A stretch of DNA of 11,658 bases, taken from contig JADGIB010000094.1 in NCBI GenBank assembly GCA_019683665.1, positions 1 through 11,658 on the forward strand, given 5' to 3'. The stretch comes from Solirubrobacteraceae bacterium. GTDB taxonomy: Bacteria; Actinomycetota; Thermoleophilia; Solirubrobacterales; Solirubrobacteraceae. This document shows, piece by piece, positions 1-6,497 of the stretch. The translations under genes and the position numbers were made by a program. The notes under the pieces were generated by a model that had not been told where the DNA came from, searched no databases, and saw nothing but the letters and a program-made list of their open reading frames with translations. How positions within the stretch are numbered: the stretch's first letter is position 1; every line of letters starts with the position of its first letter.

Positions 1-298
1 CTCGGGGGCGCGCGGGGGGGGGGGGGGGGCCGCGCGCCCTCGCCGCGGGGCCGCCCGCGCCGCCGGCGCCGGCGCCGGCCACGCGGTCGCGCGCGCCGGC
101 GGGGCGGTCGAGGTCGGCGAGCGTCCCGCCGCCGTCGGCGAGCTGCAGGGGACGCGCCGGCGGTTCGTCACCGCCGTCGGCGAACGGCCCCGTTCCGAGC
201 GAGGCCGTCAGGGCGAATCCGAGCGCGACGGCCGCCACGCACAGCGTGAGGCACGCCTGGACGCCGAACCCGAGCCCCCTGCGCAGAGCATCGTCCAC
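1..298 (-). CDS. Partial membrane-anchored or secreted Pro/Gly/Ala-rich protein, runs off the left edge
   Basis: A reading frame opens at a GTG at 296-298 and stays open to the window edge, so only the first 99 codons are visible. Residues 1-7 are MDDALRR. They are followed by one hydrophobic segment at about residues 8-33 (containing ACLTLCVAAVALGFAL), which looks like a signal peptide or N-terminal anchor. The rest is an extracytoplasmic-looking low-complexity part rich in Gly, Ala, Asp and Pro. The G run at 14-29 is read as a stretch of five prolines. The start lies 25 bp past the stop of the sulfotransferase at 323, so the two may be cotranscribed. There is no Shine-Dalgarno sequence; a GATACT hexamer sits 6 nt upstream of the GTG and would fit a leaderless start. 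I do not recognise the family. The frame is supported by a sensible membrane segment, but the C-terminal half of what is visible is low complexity. Confidence 0.5.
   Translation of the reverse strand, partial: MDDALRRGLGFGVQACLTLCVAAVALGFALTASLGTGPFADGGDEPPARPLQLADGGGTLADLDRPAGARDRVAGAGAGGAGGPAARARGPPPPPARPR
14..29. repeat. Homopolymer of 16 G
   Basis: Sixteen uninterrupted G residues near the window edge, within the partial gene read on the minus strand, where they encode consecutive prolines. Any length change not divisible by three would shift that frame. A biological slippage tract and a sequencing or assembly artefact are both possible. Confidence 0.9.
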
Positions 299-322
299 AC
301 GTCCAGTATCGGCAGGGCGCCC

Positions 323-1210
323 TCACCCCTTGAGCCCGTCGAGGTGCGCGAAGTGCGGCCACAGCGACAGGTCCAGCTCCGGCACGAGCTCCCGCAGCGC
401 CTCGACCTCCGGGTCGAGGACCGCGTGCAGCGCCGCGTCGAGCTCCGGCCACGGCTCGCGCGGCAGCTCGAGCCGCCGGCCGCGCAGCAGGCGGCGCACC
501 GAGGTGCGCAGCCAGCGGCGGTTGACGTGCTCGGGCAGGCCGGCGGCCCGCAGCGCCCGCACGTACGCGCGCGGCCCCGTCTTCCCCCGCGCGGCGCGGC
601 GCAGCCGCCGCGGGACGAAGCCGTCGTCGGGCAGCCCCAGGAACCGGATCGTCCGGCGGTACTCGCCGAGGACGTCGGCCCGGCAGCGCTCGTACTGGAG
701 GACGAGGATCCGCTCCGGGTCGACGAACGCGCGCAGCGCCCGCAGCTGCGTCGCGTAGCGGCCCCAGTTGATCATGTCGGTCATGAGGATCGGCTCGTCC
801 GGGTCGACGGCCTCCCGCAGCCGCTGGCGCAGGATCGCCAGGTAGCGCTCGACCGGGTCGCGCAGGAGGACGAGCAGCTTCGCGTCGGGCGCGGCGCGGG
901 CGATGAGCGGCGCCGTCCACGCGTCGGCCAGGTAGCGGGTCCCCCAGTCGGCGGCCAGCCACCCGTCGGGCCGGGCGAAGCGCGCATGGTAGGCGGCGAC
1001 GTCGGCGTCGGTCATCTCCCGCTGCGAGAATGCGTCGAAGAACCCGGCGCCCTCGCCCCCGTCGTCCGGCGCCAGGATCCGCGGGTGCTCGGCGATCAGG
1101 CCGATCCACCAGGGCACGCCGCAGGCCTGGGCGCCGACCGCGATCAGGTCGGGCGCGCGGCCCGGGCCGGCCGGGCGGGGACGGCGGCGCCGGCTACGCC
1201 AGGACGCCAT
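323..1210 (-). CDS. Sulfotransferase-family paralogue with degenerate PAPS-binding and catalytic motifs
   Basis: A 295-aa protein that aligns along its whole length with the neighbouring sulfotransferase. Both have W-G/T-x-R-Y-x-A-D-A-W-T-A-P near residue 90, K-L-L-V-x-L-R-D-P near 111-119, I-L-V-L-Q-Y-E-R-C-R near 168-177 and an L-x-L-W near the C terminus. The key motifs have changed. The 5'-phosphosulfate loop, QRSGTTWW in the neighbour, here reads QACGVPWW (residues 28-35). The 3'-phosphate motif RDPxERYRS reads RDPVERYLA, so the serine is lost (A125). The K-E-x-H-F-F segment reads E-G-A-G-F-F (53-58). About 40 extra arginine-rich residues lie at 205-245. The family normally moves sulfate from PAPS to a hydroxyl or amine; this copy probably does not bind PAPS normally and may be a pseudoenzyme or have another role. 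Its ATG lies inside the end of the upstream gene (17-bp overlap), implying translational coupling. Confidence 0.85.
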   Translation of the reverse strand: MASWRSRRRRPRPAGPGRAPDLIAVGAQACGVPWWIGLIAEHPRILAPDDGGEGAGFFDAFSQREMTDADVAAYHARFARPDGWLAADWGTRYLADAWTAPLIARAAPDAKLLVLLRDPVERYLAILRQRLREAVDPDEPILMTDMINWGRYATQLRALRAFVDPERILVLQYERCRADVLGEYRRTIRFLGLPDDGFVPRRLRRAARGKTGPRAYVRALRAAGLPEHVNRRWLRTSVRRLLRGRRLELPREPWPELDAALHAVLDPEVEALRELVPELDLSLWPHFAHLDGLKG

Positions 1211-1958
1211 CGTCGGCGGGGAGGTCGGCGAAGTTCGACCACAGGTCGAGGTCGAGGTCGGGCACGATCTCGGTCAGCGCGCGGACCTCGGGGCCGAGCG
1301 TCACGCGCAGCGCCTCCTGCAGCTCGGGCCACAGCGGCTTCTTGCCGGACTGCATCGTCGTGCCGCGCAGCCGCCGGACGTCCTCGGGGACGTGGTCGTC
1401 GACGCCGAGGAACTCGAGCGTGCGGCGGTACTGGCCGATCGGGTCCTGGCGGCAGCGCTCGTACTGGAGGACGAGGATCCGGTCGCGCGGGAAGACCGCC
1501 AGCAGCCCGCGCAGCTGCGACGTGTAGCGGCCGCGCTCGATCGCGTCGCGGGCGACGATCTCCGGGCGAGCCTCCGGGCTGCGCGTCGCGCGGTGCACGA
1601 CGCCGGAGCGGTAGCGCTCGATCGGGTCGCGCAGCATGACGAGCAGCTTCGCGTCGGGCGCGGCGCGGCGCAGCAGCGGCGCCGTCCACGCGTCGGCCAT
1701 GTAGCGCGGCGTCCACTCCCCCGCGATCTGGCCGGGCCGGCGCGGGAACAGGTCGTGGTAGCGCGGGATGTCCTCGTCGCGCATCGACCGCGCCCCGTAG
1801 GGCTCGAAGAAGTGCAGCTCCTTGCGGCCCTTGCGGGGCGGGCGGATCTGCGGATGGCTCAGCAGCGTGCGGAACCACCACGTCGTGCCCGAGCGCTGGG
1901 CGCCCACCCCCACGAAGTCGGGCGGCCCGGTGACGATCTTGCCTCTTCCGGCGGCCAC
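1194..1958 (-). CDS. Sulfotransferase domain protein (PAPS-dependent)
   Basis: A 254-aa cytosolic protein with the hallmarks of the Sulfotransfer/NDST-like fold. The 5'-PSB loop GAQRSGTTWW is at residues 19-28. A K-E-L-H-F-F-E segment at 46-52 is in the place where NDST-type enzymes carry their catalytic glutamate. The 3'-phosphate motif RDPIERYRS is at 110-118. It is predicted to transfer sulfate from PAPS to an unknown acceptor (glycan, lipid or small metabolite). The GTG at 1956-1958 is the only usual start: an in-frame TAG lies 12 bp upstream (1971-1973). There is no Shine-Dalgarno sequence. It is divergent from the MarR gene across a 77-bp gap, so the operator there might also affect it. 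It is first in a cluster with its degenerate paralogue. The family is clear; the substrate cannot be read from sequence. Confidence 0.88.
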   Translation of the reverse strand: MAAGRGKIVTGPPDFVGVGAQRSGTTWWFRTLLSHPQIRPPRKGRKELHFFEPYGARSMRDEDIPRYHDLFPRRPGQIAGEWTPRYMADAWTAPLLRRAAPDAKLLVMLRDPIERYRSGVVHRATRSPEARPEIVARDAIERGRYTSQLRGLLAVFPRDRILVLQYERCRQDPIGQYRRTLEFLGVDDHVPEDVRRLRGTTMQSGKKPLWPELQEALRVTLGPEVRALTEIVPDLDLDLWSNFADLPADDGVLA

Positions 1959-2005
1959 GACGGCGGCAGCCTAGCGGGCCGCCCGCGCGGGCCGCCGCCT
2001 CCCGA

Positions 2006-2028
2006 ACTCCATAGGAGTGCAATACACT
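2006..2028. promoter_or_regulatory. MarR operator-like overlapping palindromes with -10 element
   Basis: In the 77-bp divergent gap, ACTCC-ATA-GGAGT (2006-2018) is a perfect 5-bp inverted repeat. It overlaps the imperfect palindrome AGTGCAATACACT (2016-2028). The last six bases, TACACT (2023-2028), fit an actinobacterial TAnnnT -10 box and end 7 bp before the MarR ATG at 2036, which suggests a leaderless transcript. A palindrome lying across the promoter spacer is where a MarR autorepressor would bind. The site is read directly; its function is inferred. Confidence 0.5.
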
Positions 2029-2035
2029 TGCCGCC

Positions 2036-2491
2036 ATGCCCGCCGCCGCCGACCGCGCCGCGGCGATCGACGAGGTCGCCGAGACGCTCCTGCCGCGCGC
2101 CTCCCGGCTCACGCGCCTGCTGCTGCGCGCGGGCAGCCGCGCGCTCACCCGCGGCGAGGCCGGCCTGCTGGCGACGCTCACCGCCCGCCCGCACCGGATC
2201 ACCGAGCTGGCCGAGACCGAGACGCTCGCCCAGCCGACCGTCACCCAGCTCGTCGACCGCCTCCAGCGGCGCGGGCTCGTCGAGCGCTCGCGCGACCCGG
2301 GCGACGGCCGCGTCGTGCTCGTCTCGCTGACGCCGCGCGGGCGCGACGCGCTCGAGCGCCTGCGGGCCGAGAACCGGGCGCTGCTGCGCCGGCACGTCGA
2401 GACGCTCCCCGACGAGGACGTCGCCGCGCTCCTCGACGCGACCGCGGTCCTCGGCCGCCTCATCGACGCCGTCCAGGCCGAGGGCCGATGA
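2036..2491 (+). CDS. MarR-family transcriptional regulator
   Basis: A 151-aa protein of normal MarR length. Flanking helices (residues 5-35 and 105-148) form the dimer interface around a winged helix-turn-helix at about 40-100. The recognition helix is near QPTVTQLVDRLQRRGLV (66-82). The wing is D-P-G-D-G-R-V-V-L-V (87-96), with the family's D-x-R arginine (R92), followed by L-T-P-R-G. MarR proteins bind palindromes as dimers and release DNA when they bind phenolic or drug-like ligands or are oxidised. The stop overlaps the start of the exporter gene (ATGA, 2488-2491), so it almost certainly controls that exporter and itself through the palindromes at 2006-2028. No good Shine-Dalgarno sequence precedes the ATG, in keeping with leaderless initiation. 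I see no cysteine for redox sensing, so a ligand-binding mode is more likely. Confidence 0.93.
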   Translation: MPAAADRAAAIDEVAETLLPRASRLTRLLLRAGSRALTRGEAGLLATLTARPHRITELAETETLAQPTVTQLVDRLQRRGLVERSRDPGDGRVVLVSLTPRGRDALERLRAENRALLRRHVETLPDEDVAALLDATAVLGRLIDAVQAEGR

Positions 2492-3954
2492 CCGCGACGC
2501 GCCCGGCGAGCCCGCTCCTGCTGCCGGTGCTCGTCGGCGTGACCTTCGTCGCCGCGATCGTCAGCTCGCTCGGCGCGCCGCTCATCCCGAGCATCAGCGA
2601 GACGCTACGCGTCCCGCTCGGCACCGCGCAGTGGGCGCTCACCGCGACGCTCCTCGTCGGGGCGGTCAGCTCGCCGATCATGGGCCGCATCGGCGACGGG
2701 CCGCACCAGCGCGCCGCGCTCCTCGGCGGTCTGGCGGCGGTGGCGGCCGGCGGGGTCGTCGCCGCGCTCGCCCCGTCGCTGCCGGTCCTCGTCGCCGGGC
2801 GGGCGCTGCAGGGCTTCGCGCTCGGGCTCGTGCCGGTGGCGATGGCGTCGGCTCGCGAGCACCTGCCGCGCGAGCGGGTCGCGCCGGCGATCGCGCTGCT
2901 GTCGGTCTCGGCCGCCGGCGGGGTCGGCGCCGGCTACCCGGTGGCCGGGCTCGTGGCCGAGGGGCTCGGGCTGGCGGCCGCGTTCTGGCTCGGCGCCGGC
3001 GTGAGCCTGGCCGCGCTCGCGGTCGCGCTCGCCGTCGTGCCGCGCAGCGCCGGCCGCGCGACCGGTCCGCTCGACCTCGGCGGCTGCCTGCTGCTCACCG
3101 CCGGGCTCGGCGCGCTGCTCGTCGCGATCGCCGAGGGCACGACGTGGGGCTGGACGGCCCCGGCCGAGCTCGCCCTCGCCGCCGCCGCCGCGGTCCTGCT
3201 CGCCGTCTGGGTGCGCCACCAGCTGCGCTCCCCCGCCCCGCTCGTCGAGCTGCGGCTCCTGCGCCACCCGGCGGTGCTGACCGGCGACGCCTGCGCGGTC
3301 GTGCTCGGCGTCGCGATGTACCTGTTCCTGTCGCTCGTCACCGAGCACGTGCAGACGCCGCCGTCGGCCGGCTACGGGTTCGGCGCGACGGTCTTCGTCG
3401 CCGGGCTGACGCTCCTGCCCTTCTCAGTGCTGACGCTCGCGGTTGCGCGGACCGTGGCGCCGCTGTCGCGGCTGGTCGGCGAGCGCGCGCTGCTGCCGCT
3501 CGGGTGCGCGATCGTCGGCCTGGCCGGCGCGTTCTACGCGCTCTTCCACGACGCGCTGTGGGAGGCGTTCGCCGCGCTCGCCCTCGTCGGCGCCGGGATC
3601 GGCCTGACCTTCGCCGTGATCCCGGGGCTGATCGTGCGCAGCGTCCCGCCGAGCGAGACGGGCAGCGCGATGGGCTTCTACCAGGTCGTCCGCTACGTCG
3701 GCTTCTCGCTCGGCAGCGCGCTCGCGGCGACGCTCCTGGCCGCCCACACCCCGGCCGGCGCCCACCTGCCGTCGCAGCGCGCGTACGTCGCGGGGCTGTG
3801 GGTGGCGGCCGGCATCTGCCTGCTGGCCGGCGCCGTCGCCTGGCTGCTGCCCCAGCGCCCGGCCCCGGCCCCCGCCGACCCGGCGCTCGCGCGCCTGGGC
3901 GAGGAGGACGCCGAGCTCGGCGGCGCCGGGCTCGTCGGCGTCGAGCGCCCGTAG
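2488..3954 (+). CDS. MFS drug exporter, DHA2 (14-TM) type
   Basis: A 488-aa inner-membrane proton antiporter. I count 14 hydrophobic segments, beginning at about residues 9-31 and ending near 430-455, which places it in the DHA2 branch rather than the 12-TM DHA1 branch. A motif-A-like loop follows TM2 (GRIGDGPHQR, 67-76). Motif-B-like GRALQG is at 104-109 in TM4, and a motif-C-like glycine-rich antiporter segment, GAGYPVAG, is at 147-154 in TM5. A Pro/Ala-rich tail of about 30 residues follows the last helix and is probably cytoplasmic. The ATG overlaps the MarR stop by 4 nt and is preceded by GAGGG, so the two genes form one translation-coupled operon. Export of a toxic hydrophobic compound is the likely role; the substrate is unknown. 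Confidence 0.92.
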   Translation: MTATRPASPLLLPVLVGVTFVAAIVSSLGAPLIPSISETLRVPLGTAQWALTATLLVGAVSSPIMGRIGDGPHQRAALLGGLAAVAAGGVVAALAPSLPVLVAGRALQGFALGLVPVAMASAREHLPRERVAPAIALLSVSAAGGVGAGYPVAGLVAEGLGLAAAFWLGAGVSLAALAVALAVVPRSAGRATGPLDLGGCLLLTAGLGALLVAIAEGTTWGWTAPAELALAAAAAVLLAVWVRHQLRSPAPLVELRLLRHPAVLTGDACAVVLGVAMYLFLSLVTEHVQTPPSAGYGFGATVFVAGLTLLPFSVLTLAVARTVAPLSRLVGERALLPLGCAIVGLAGAFYALFHDALWEAFAALALVGAGIGLTFAVIPGLIVRSVPPSETGSAMGFYQVVRYVGFSLGSALAATLLAAHTPAGAHLPSQRAYVAGLWVAAGICLLAGAVAWLLPQRPAPAPADPALARLGEEDAELGGAGLVGVERP

Positions 3955-3983
3955 CGCCCGCCGGGCGTCCCGCCGTCGCCGCG

Positions 3984-4028
3984 CGAGTGGCGATTCGCAT
4001 CCACCCCCTGGATCTCGATCGCCACTCG
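3984..4028. repeat. 45-bp imperfect palindrome
   Basis: Perfect 11-bp arms CGAGTGGCGAT (3984-3994) and ATCGCCACTCG (4018-4028) enclose a second stem, ATCCA (3999-4003) with TGGAT (4009-4013), and a CCCCC loop. A 4x4 internal loop separates the two stems. It starts 29 bp after the exporter stop and ends 46 bp before the tRNA-Val terminator. It has no U tract and is less GC-rich than its flanks. It could be an extragenic repeat of REP type or a transcription end signal. Confidence 0.75.
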
Positions 4029-4073
4029 GCGCCGGCCGGCGCCGCGCCGCGGGCGGGCCGGCCCGCAGAACGG

Positions 4074-4101
4074 CGAAAGCCCCGCGGGCGCGGGGCTTTC
4101 G
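4074..4101. terminator. Bidirectional intrinsic terminator between the exporter gene and tRNA-Val
   Basis: Perfect 12-bp stem CGAAAGCCCCGC (4074-4085) and GCGGGGCTTTCG (4090-4101) with a 4-nt loop. The A/T triplets within the stem give a short U run on either strand. It lies 6 bp beyond the 3' end of tRNA-Val on the minus strand and 120 bp beyond the exporter on the plus strand. Confidence 0.8.
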
Positions 4102-4106
4102 TGAGG

Positions 4107-4179
4107 TGGGCGATACTGGGCTCGAACCAGTGACCTCCGCCTTGTCGAGGCGGCGCTCTCCCAGCTGAGCTAATCGCCC
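4107..4179 (-). tRNA. tRNA-Val (anticodon GAC)
   Basis: A 73-nt cloverleaf. The acceptor pair is GGGCGAT/ATCGCCC, the D-stem GCTC/GAGC, the anticodon stem CCGCC/GGCGG and the T-arm ACTGG-TTCGAGC-CCAGT. The loop TCGACAA gives anticodon GAC, which reads GUC. The discriminator is A, and the following bases are CCT, so the 3' CCA is not encoded. Confidence 0.97.
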
Positions 4180-4260
4180 TGGGCTTGCGAGGCCGTAGCC
4201 TAGCAACGTCCTCGGGACGTCGCCGTCTCGCCGCGGACGATAGCCTGAAGGGCACCATCC
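4180..4260. promoter_or_regulatory. Divergent tRNA promoter region
   Basis: This 81-bp gap between back-to-back tRNA genes must hold both promoters. For tRNA-Cys, TAGCCT (4241-4246) fits a TAnnnT -10 box about 14 bp before the gene. For tRNA-Val, TAGGCT on the minus strand just upstream is a weaker candidate. No convincing -35 box is visible on either strand. Confidence 0.4.
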
Positions 4261-4331
4261 GGCGACGTGGCGGAGTGGTTACGCAGCGGCCTGCAAAGCC
4301 GTTTACACCGGTTCGATTCCGGTCGTCGCCT
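4261..4331 (+). tRNA. tRNA-Cys (anticodon GCA)
   Basis: A 71-nt cloverleaf. The acceptor pair is GGCGACG/CGTCGCC, the T-arm is ACCGG-TTCGATT-CCGGT, and the anticodon loop CTGCAAA gives GCA. The discriminator is U, the known cysteine identity base. The 3' CCA is not encoded. Confidence 0.96.
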
Positions 4332-4336
4332 CTCCC

Positions 4337-4385
4337 CCCGCCCCCGCGCCCCGGGGGCGGGAGCGCGCGTCCGCCGACGGCGCGC
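4337..4385. terminator. Two GC-only hairpins between tRNA-Cys and the VOC gene
   Basis: CCCGCCCCCG (4337-4346) pairs perfectly with CGGGGGCGGG (4352-4361). A second hairpin (4363-4371 with 4376-4385, one bulged G) follows immediately. They separate the convergent ends of tRNA-Cys and the ABC/VOC operon. No U tract is present on either strand, so terminator function is inferred from position and stability only. Confidence 0.45.
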
Positions 4386-4417
4386 ACGACGCCGCGCGGC
4401 ACGCGCACGCGCGCCCG

Positions 4418-4807
4418 TCAGGCCGGGCGGTGGCAGACGGCCTCGAGGTTGTTGCCGTCCGGATCGAGGACGAACGCGCCGTAGTAGCCCGGGTGGTACT
4501 GCGGGCGCAGCCCCGGCGCGCCGTTGTCGGTGCCGCCGGCGGCCAGCGCGGCGGCGTGGAACGCGTCGACGCCCGCGCGGTCGGCCGCGACAAGCGCGAT
4601 GTGCGTCGGCCCGCTCACCGGCCGCCCGAGCTCCGCCGCGCCGTGCAGCCACAGCGCCGGCCGCGGGCCGCGCTCGGTCTCGAAGCCGAAGCCGACCGAC
4701 CCCGGGTACCCCATCACGACGCGGTAGCCGAGCGGCTCGAGCGCCGCCTCGTAGAACGCCCGCGAGCGCTCGAGGTCGGCGACGGTGATCGCGAGGTGGT
4801 CGAGCAT
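4418..4807 (-). CDS. VOC-fold protein (glyoxalase/bleomycin resistance/dioxygenase superfamily)
   Basis: A 129-aa cytosolic protein made of two beta-alpha-beta-beta-beta modules. The N terminus, LDHLAITVADLERSRAFYE, and the C terminus, VLDPDGNNLEAVCH, are typical of the superfamily. Candidate metal ligands are H4, H69 (in GPTHIALVA) and E122. VOC proteins isomerise glyoxal adducts, open or modify electrophiles, or simply sequester drugs; this length fits a dimer-forming single-domain member. The ATG overlaps the potC stop by one base (TGATG) with no Shine-Dalgarno sequence of its own, so it is translated by coupling to the ABC importer. That makes a role linked to the imported substrate plausible, such as detoxifying a carbonyl by-product, but this is inference. 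The specific reaction cannot be assigned. Confidence 0.88.
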   Translation of the reverse strand: MLDHLAITVADLERSRAFYEAALEPLGYRVVMGYPGSVGFGFETERGPRPALWLHGAAELGRPVSGPTHIALVAADRAGVDAFHAAALAAGGTDNGAPGLRPQYHPGYYGAFVLDPDGNNLEAVCHRPA

Positions 4808-5634
4808 CAGCGCACGAGGACCGCGGAGGCCGCGGCGTCGCGCTGGCCCGCGCGCCGCTGGACGGCCAGGTTGAGGAACATGAGCGCGACGATGATCAGC
4901 AGCAGCGCGATCGCGAGCACGTTCACCTGCGGCGGCAAGCCCTGGCGGGCCGCGCCGTAGATGAACAGCGGGAACGTCTGCGTCTGGCCCGAGACGAAGT
5001 TCGTGATGACGAAGTCGTCGAGCGAGATCGCGAACGCGAGCAGGCCCGCCGCCGCGACGCCCGGCGCGATCAGCGGCAGCGTCACCTTGCGCAGCGTCTG
5101 CCACTCGTTGGCGCCGAGGTCCATCGCCGCCTCCTCGATGTGGAGGTCCATGCCCTCCAGCCGCGCGCGGATCGTCAGCACGACGTAGCCGAGCGTGAAC
5201 ATGATGTGCGCGAGCAGGATCGTCACGAACCCGCGCACGACCCCGCCGACGAGGAAGAGGCTCAGCAGCGCGGCGCCGAGCACGACCTCCGGCGTCGCGA
5301 GCGGCAGCAGCACGAGGCTCTCGATCGCCGTCCGGCCGCGGAAGCGGTAGCGGATCGTCGCCAGCGCGACGCCGATGCCGAGGATCACCGCGATGAGCGT
5401 CGCGAGCGCCGCGATGACCAGCGAGTTCACGAACGCGGTCTGCAGCCCCTCGACCGCGAACGGGTGCTCCCAGTGGCGCAGCGTGAAGCCCTGGAAGGTG
5501 AAGTTGAAGCGGCCCTTGTTGTCGTTGAACGAGAACAGGGCCACGATGAAGATCGGCACGAACAGGTAGACGAGCGCGGCCACCGCCCACACGCCGAGGG
5601 CCGCGTCGCGGACCCGGTCCCACGTCGTCCTCAC
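4807..5634 (-). CDS. potC: ABC transporter permease, spermidine/putrescine type (PotC-like)
   Basis: A 275-aa inner-membrane permease with six hydrophobic segments. The first is at about residues 13-34, and the others lie at roughly 65-92, 106-132, 135-156, 192-212 and 237-258. The EAA loop that docks on the ATPase is at about 168-188 (E-E-A-A-M-D-L-G-A-N...LRKVTLPL), with the invariant glycine at G174. The early segment FSFNDNKGRFNFTFQGF and the ISLDDFVITNF stretch are typical of PotC. The start is GTG at 5632-5634, overlapping the potB stop by 4 nt (GTGA) with GGGAGG 7 nt upstream. It should pair with PotB to form the membrane channel. The family is clear; a polyamine rather than another cationic amine substrate is inferred from the whole operon. 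Confidence 0.92.
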   Translation of the reverse strand: MRTTWDRVRDAALGVWAVAALVYLFVPIFIVALFSFNDNKGRFNFTFQGFTLRHWEHPFAVEGLQTAFVNSLVIAALATLIAVILGIGVALATIRYRFRGRTAIESLVLLPLATPEVVLGAALLSLFLVGGVVRGFVTILLAHIMFTLGYVVLTIRARLEGMDLHIEEAAMDLGANEWQTLRKVTLPLIAPGVAAAGLLAFAISLDDFVITNFVSGQTQTFPLFIYGAARQGLPPQVNVLAIALLLIIVALMFLNLAVQRRAGQRDAAASAVLVR

Positions 5635-6497
5635 GCCACCGCCTCCCGCAGCTGCCGGGTGCCGAGCGCCCGGGCGTAGAGCGTGATCGCGACGAGGATC
5701 GCGCCCATGAGGATGAACGACAGCGCCGCCGCCATCGGGTAGTTGCGCACGATCAGGAACTGCGACTGGATGACGTTGCCGATCATGTACTGGCTCGGCG
5801 AGCCGAGCAGCTCGGCGTTGATGAAGTCGCCGAGCGCCGGGATGAACGTCAGCAGCGTGCCGGCGAACACGCCCGGCATCGCCAGCGGCAGCGTGACCCG
5901 CCGGAACGCGGTGAGGCGGTTCGCGTAGAGGTCGGTCGCCGCCTCGATGAGCCGCCGGTCCATCCGCTCCAGCGACACGTAGAGCGGCAGGACCATGAAC
6001 GGCAGGAAGTTGTAGGTGATGCCGGCGATCACGGCCGTCTGGGTCGCCAGCAGGCGGTTGCTGCTCCCCGTCAGCCCGAGGCTGTTGGCGATGTCGACGA
6101 CCCAGCCGTCGTCGGCGAGGATCGTCTGCCACGCCACCGTCCGCACGAGGTAGCTCGTGAAGAACGGCAGGATCACGAGCAGCAGCATCAGGTTCTTCCA
6201 GCGCCCCGCCTTGAACGCCATGAAGTACGCCAGCGGGAACGCGATGACGAAGCACAGGACCGTCGCGATCGCCGCGTAGGCGACCGAGCGCAGCATCTGC
6301 TCGTGGTAGGCGGAGATCGCGTCCGGATAGATCGAGAAGTGCCAGGCCGGCTCGAACCCGTCGACGTCGTTGCCGGTCATGAGCGACACCCACAGCTGGT
6401 TCAGCAGCGGGAGCGCGAAGAAGATCGTCAGGTACGCGATGCCCGGCAGGACGAGCGCGTAGCCGACCAGCCGCCTGCGGCGCTCCAGCCCGCCCAT
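5631..6497 (-). CDS. potB: ABC transporter permease, spermidine/putrescine type (PotB-like)
   Basis: A 288-aa inner-membrane permease with six hydrophobic segments. The first is at about residues 11-37 (LVGYALVLPGIAYLTIFFAL) and the last at about 255-277. The EAA loop is at 185-205 (E-A-A-T-D-L-Y-A-N...RRVTLPL). The canonical glycine of that loop is replaced by tyrosine or alanine (Y191-A192), which is common in PotB proteins. ALGDFINAELLG (221-232) is the PotB-type counterpart of the LDDFV stretch in PotC. The ATG overlaps the potD stop by one base (TGATG), and GGAG lies 7 nt upstream. It forms the heterodimeric channel with PotC. Confidence 0.92.
   Translation of the reverse strand: MGGLERRRRLVGYALVLPGIAYLTIFFALPLLNQLWVSLMTGNDVDGFEPAWHFSIYPDAISAYHEQMLRSVAYAAIATVLCFVIAFPLAYFMAFKAGRWKNLMLLLVILPFFTSYLVRTVAWQTILADDGWVVDIANSLGLTGSSNRLLATQTAVIAGITYNFLPFMVLPLYVSLERMDRRLIEAATDLYANRLTAFRRVTLPLAMPGVFAGTLLTFIPALGDFINAELLGSPSQYMIGNVIQSQFLIVRNYPMAAALSFILMGAILVAITLYARALGTRQLREAVA

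Noticed and set aside
56..82. GCCGGC-type short tandem repeats near the left edge
   Set aside because: Short Gly/Ala codon repeats expected from composition; no regular unit or spacer, so not a CRISPR array or a notable satellite.
344..1639. Long plus-strand open frame of 431 codons opposite the sulfotransferase genes
   Set aside because: It is the antisense of two recognisable genes and reads as Arg/Pro/Gly low complexity, the usual shadow in very GC-rich DNA.
2631..4133. Plus-strand open frame of 500 codons overlapping the exporter
   Set aside because: Arg-rich alternate frame of a clear 14-TM protein; it also runs into a tRNA gene.
4185..4788. Open frames across tRNA-Cys and tRNA-Val (with MAEWLRSGLQSRLHRFDSG, GRLAQLGERRLDKAEVTGSS)
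   Set aside because: Classic tRNA-derived spurious peptides; the tRNA cloverleaves explain the sequence.
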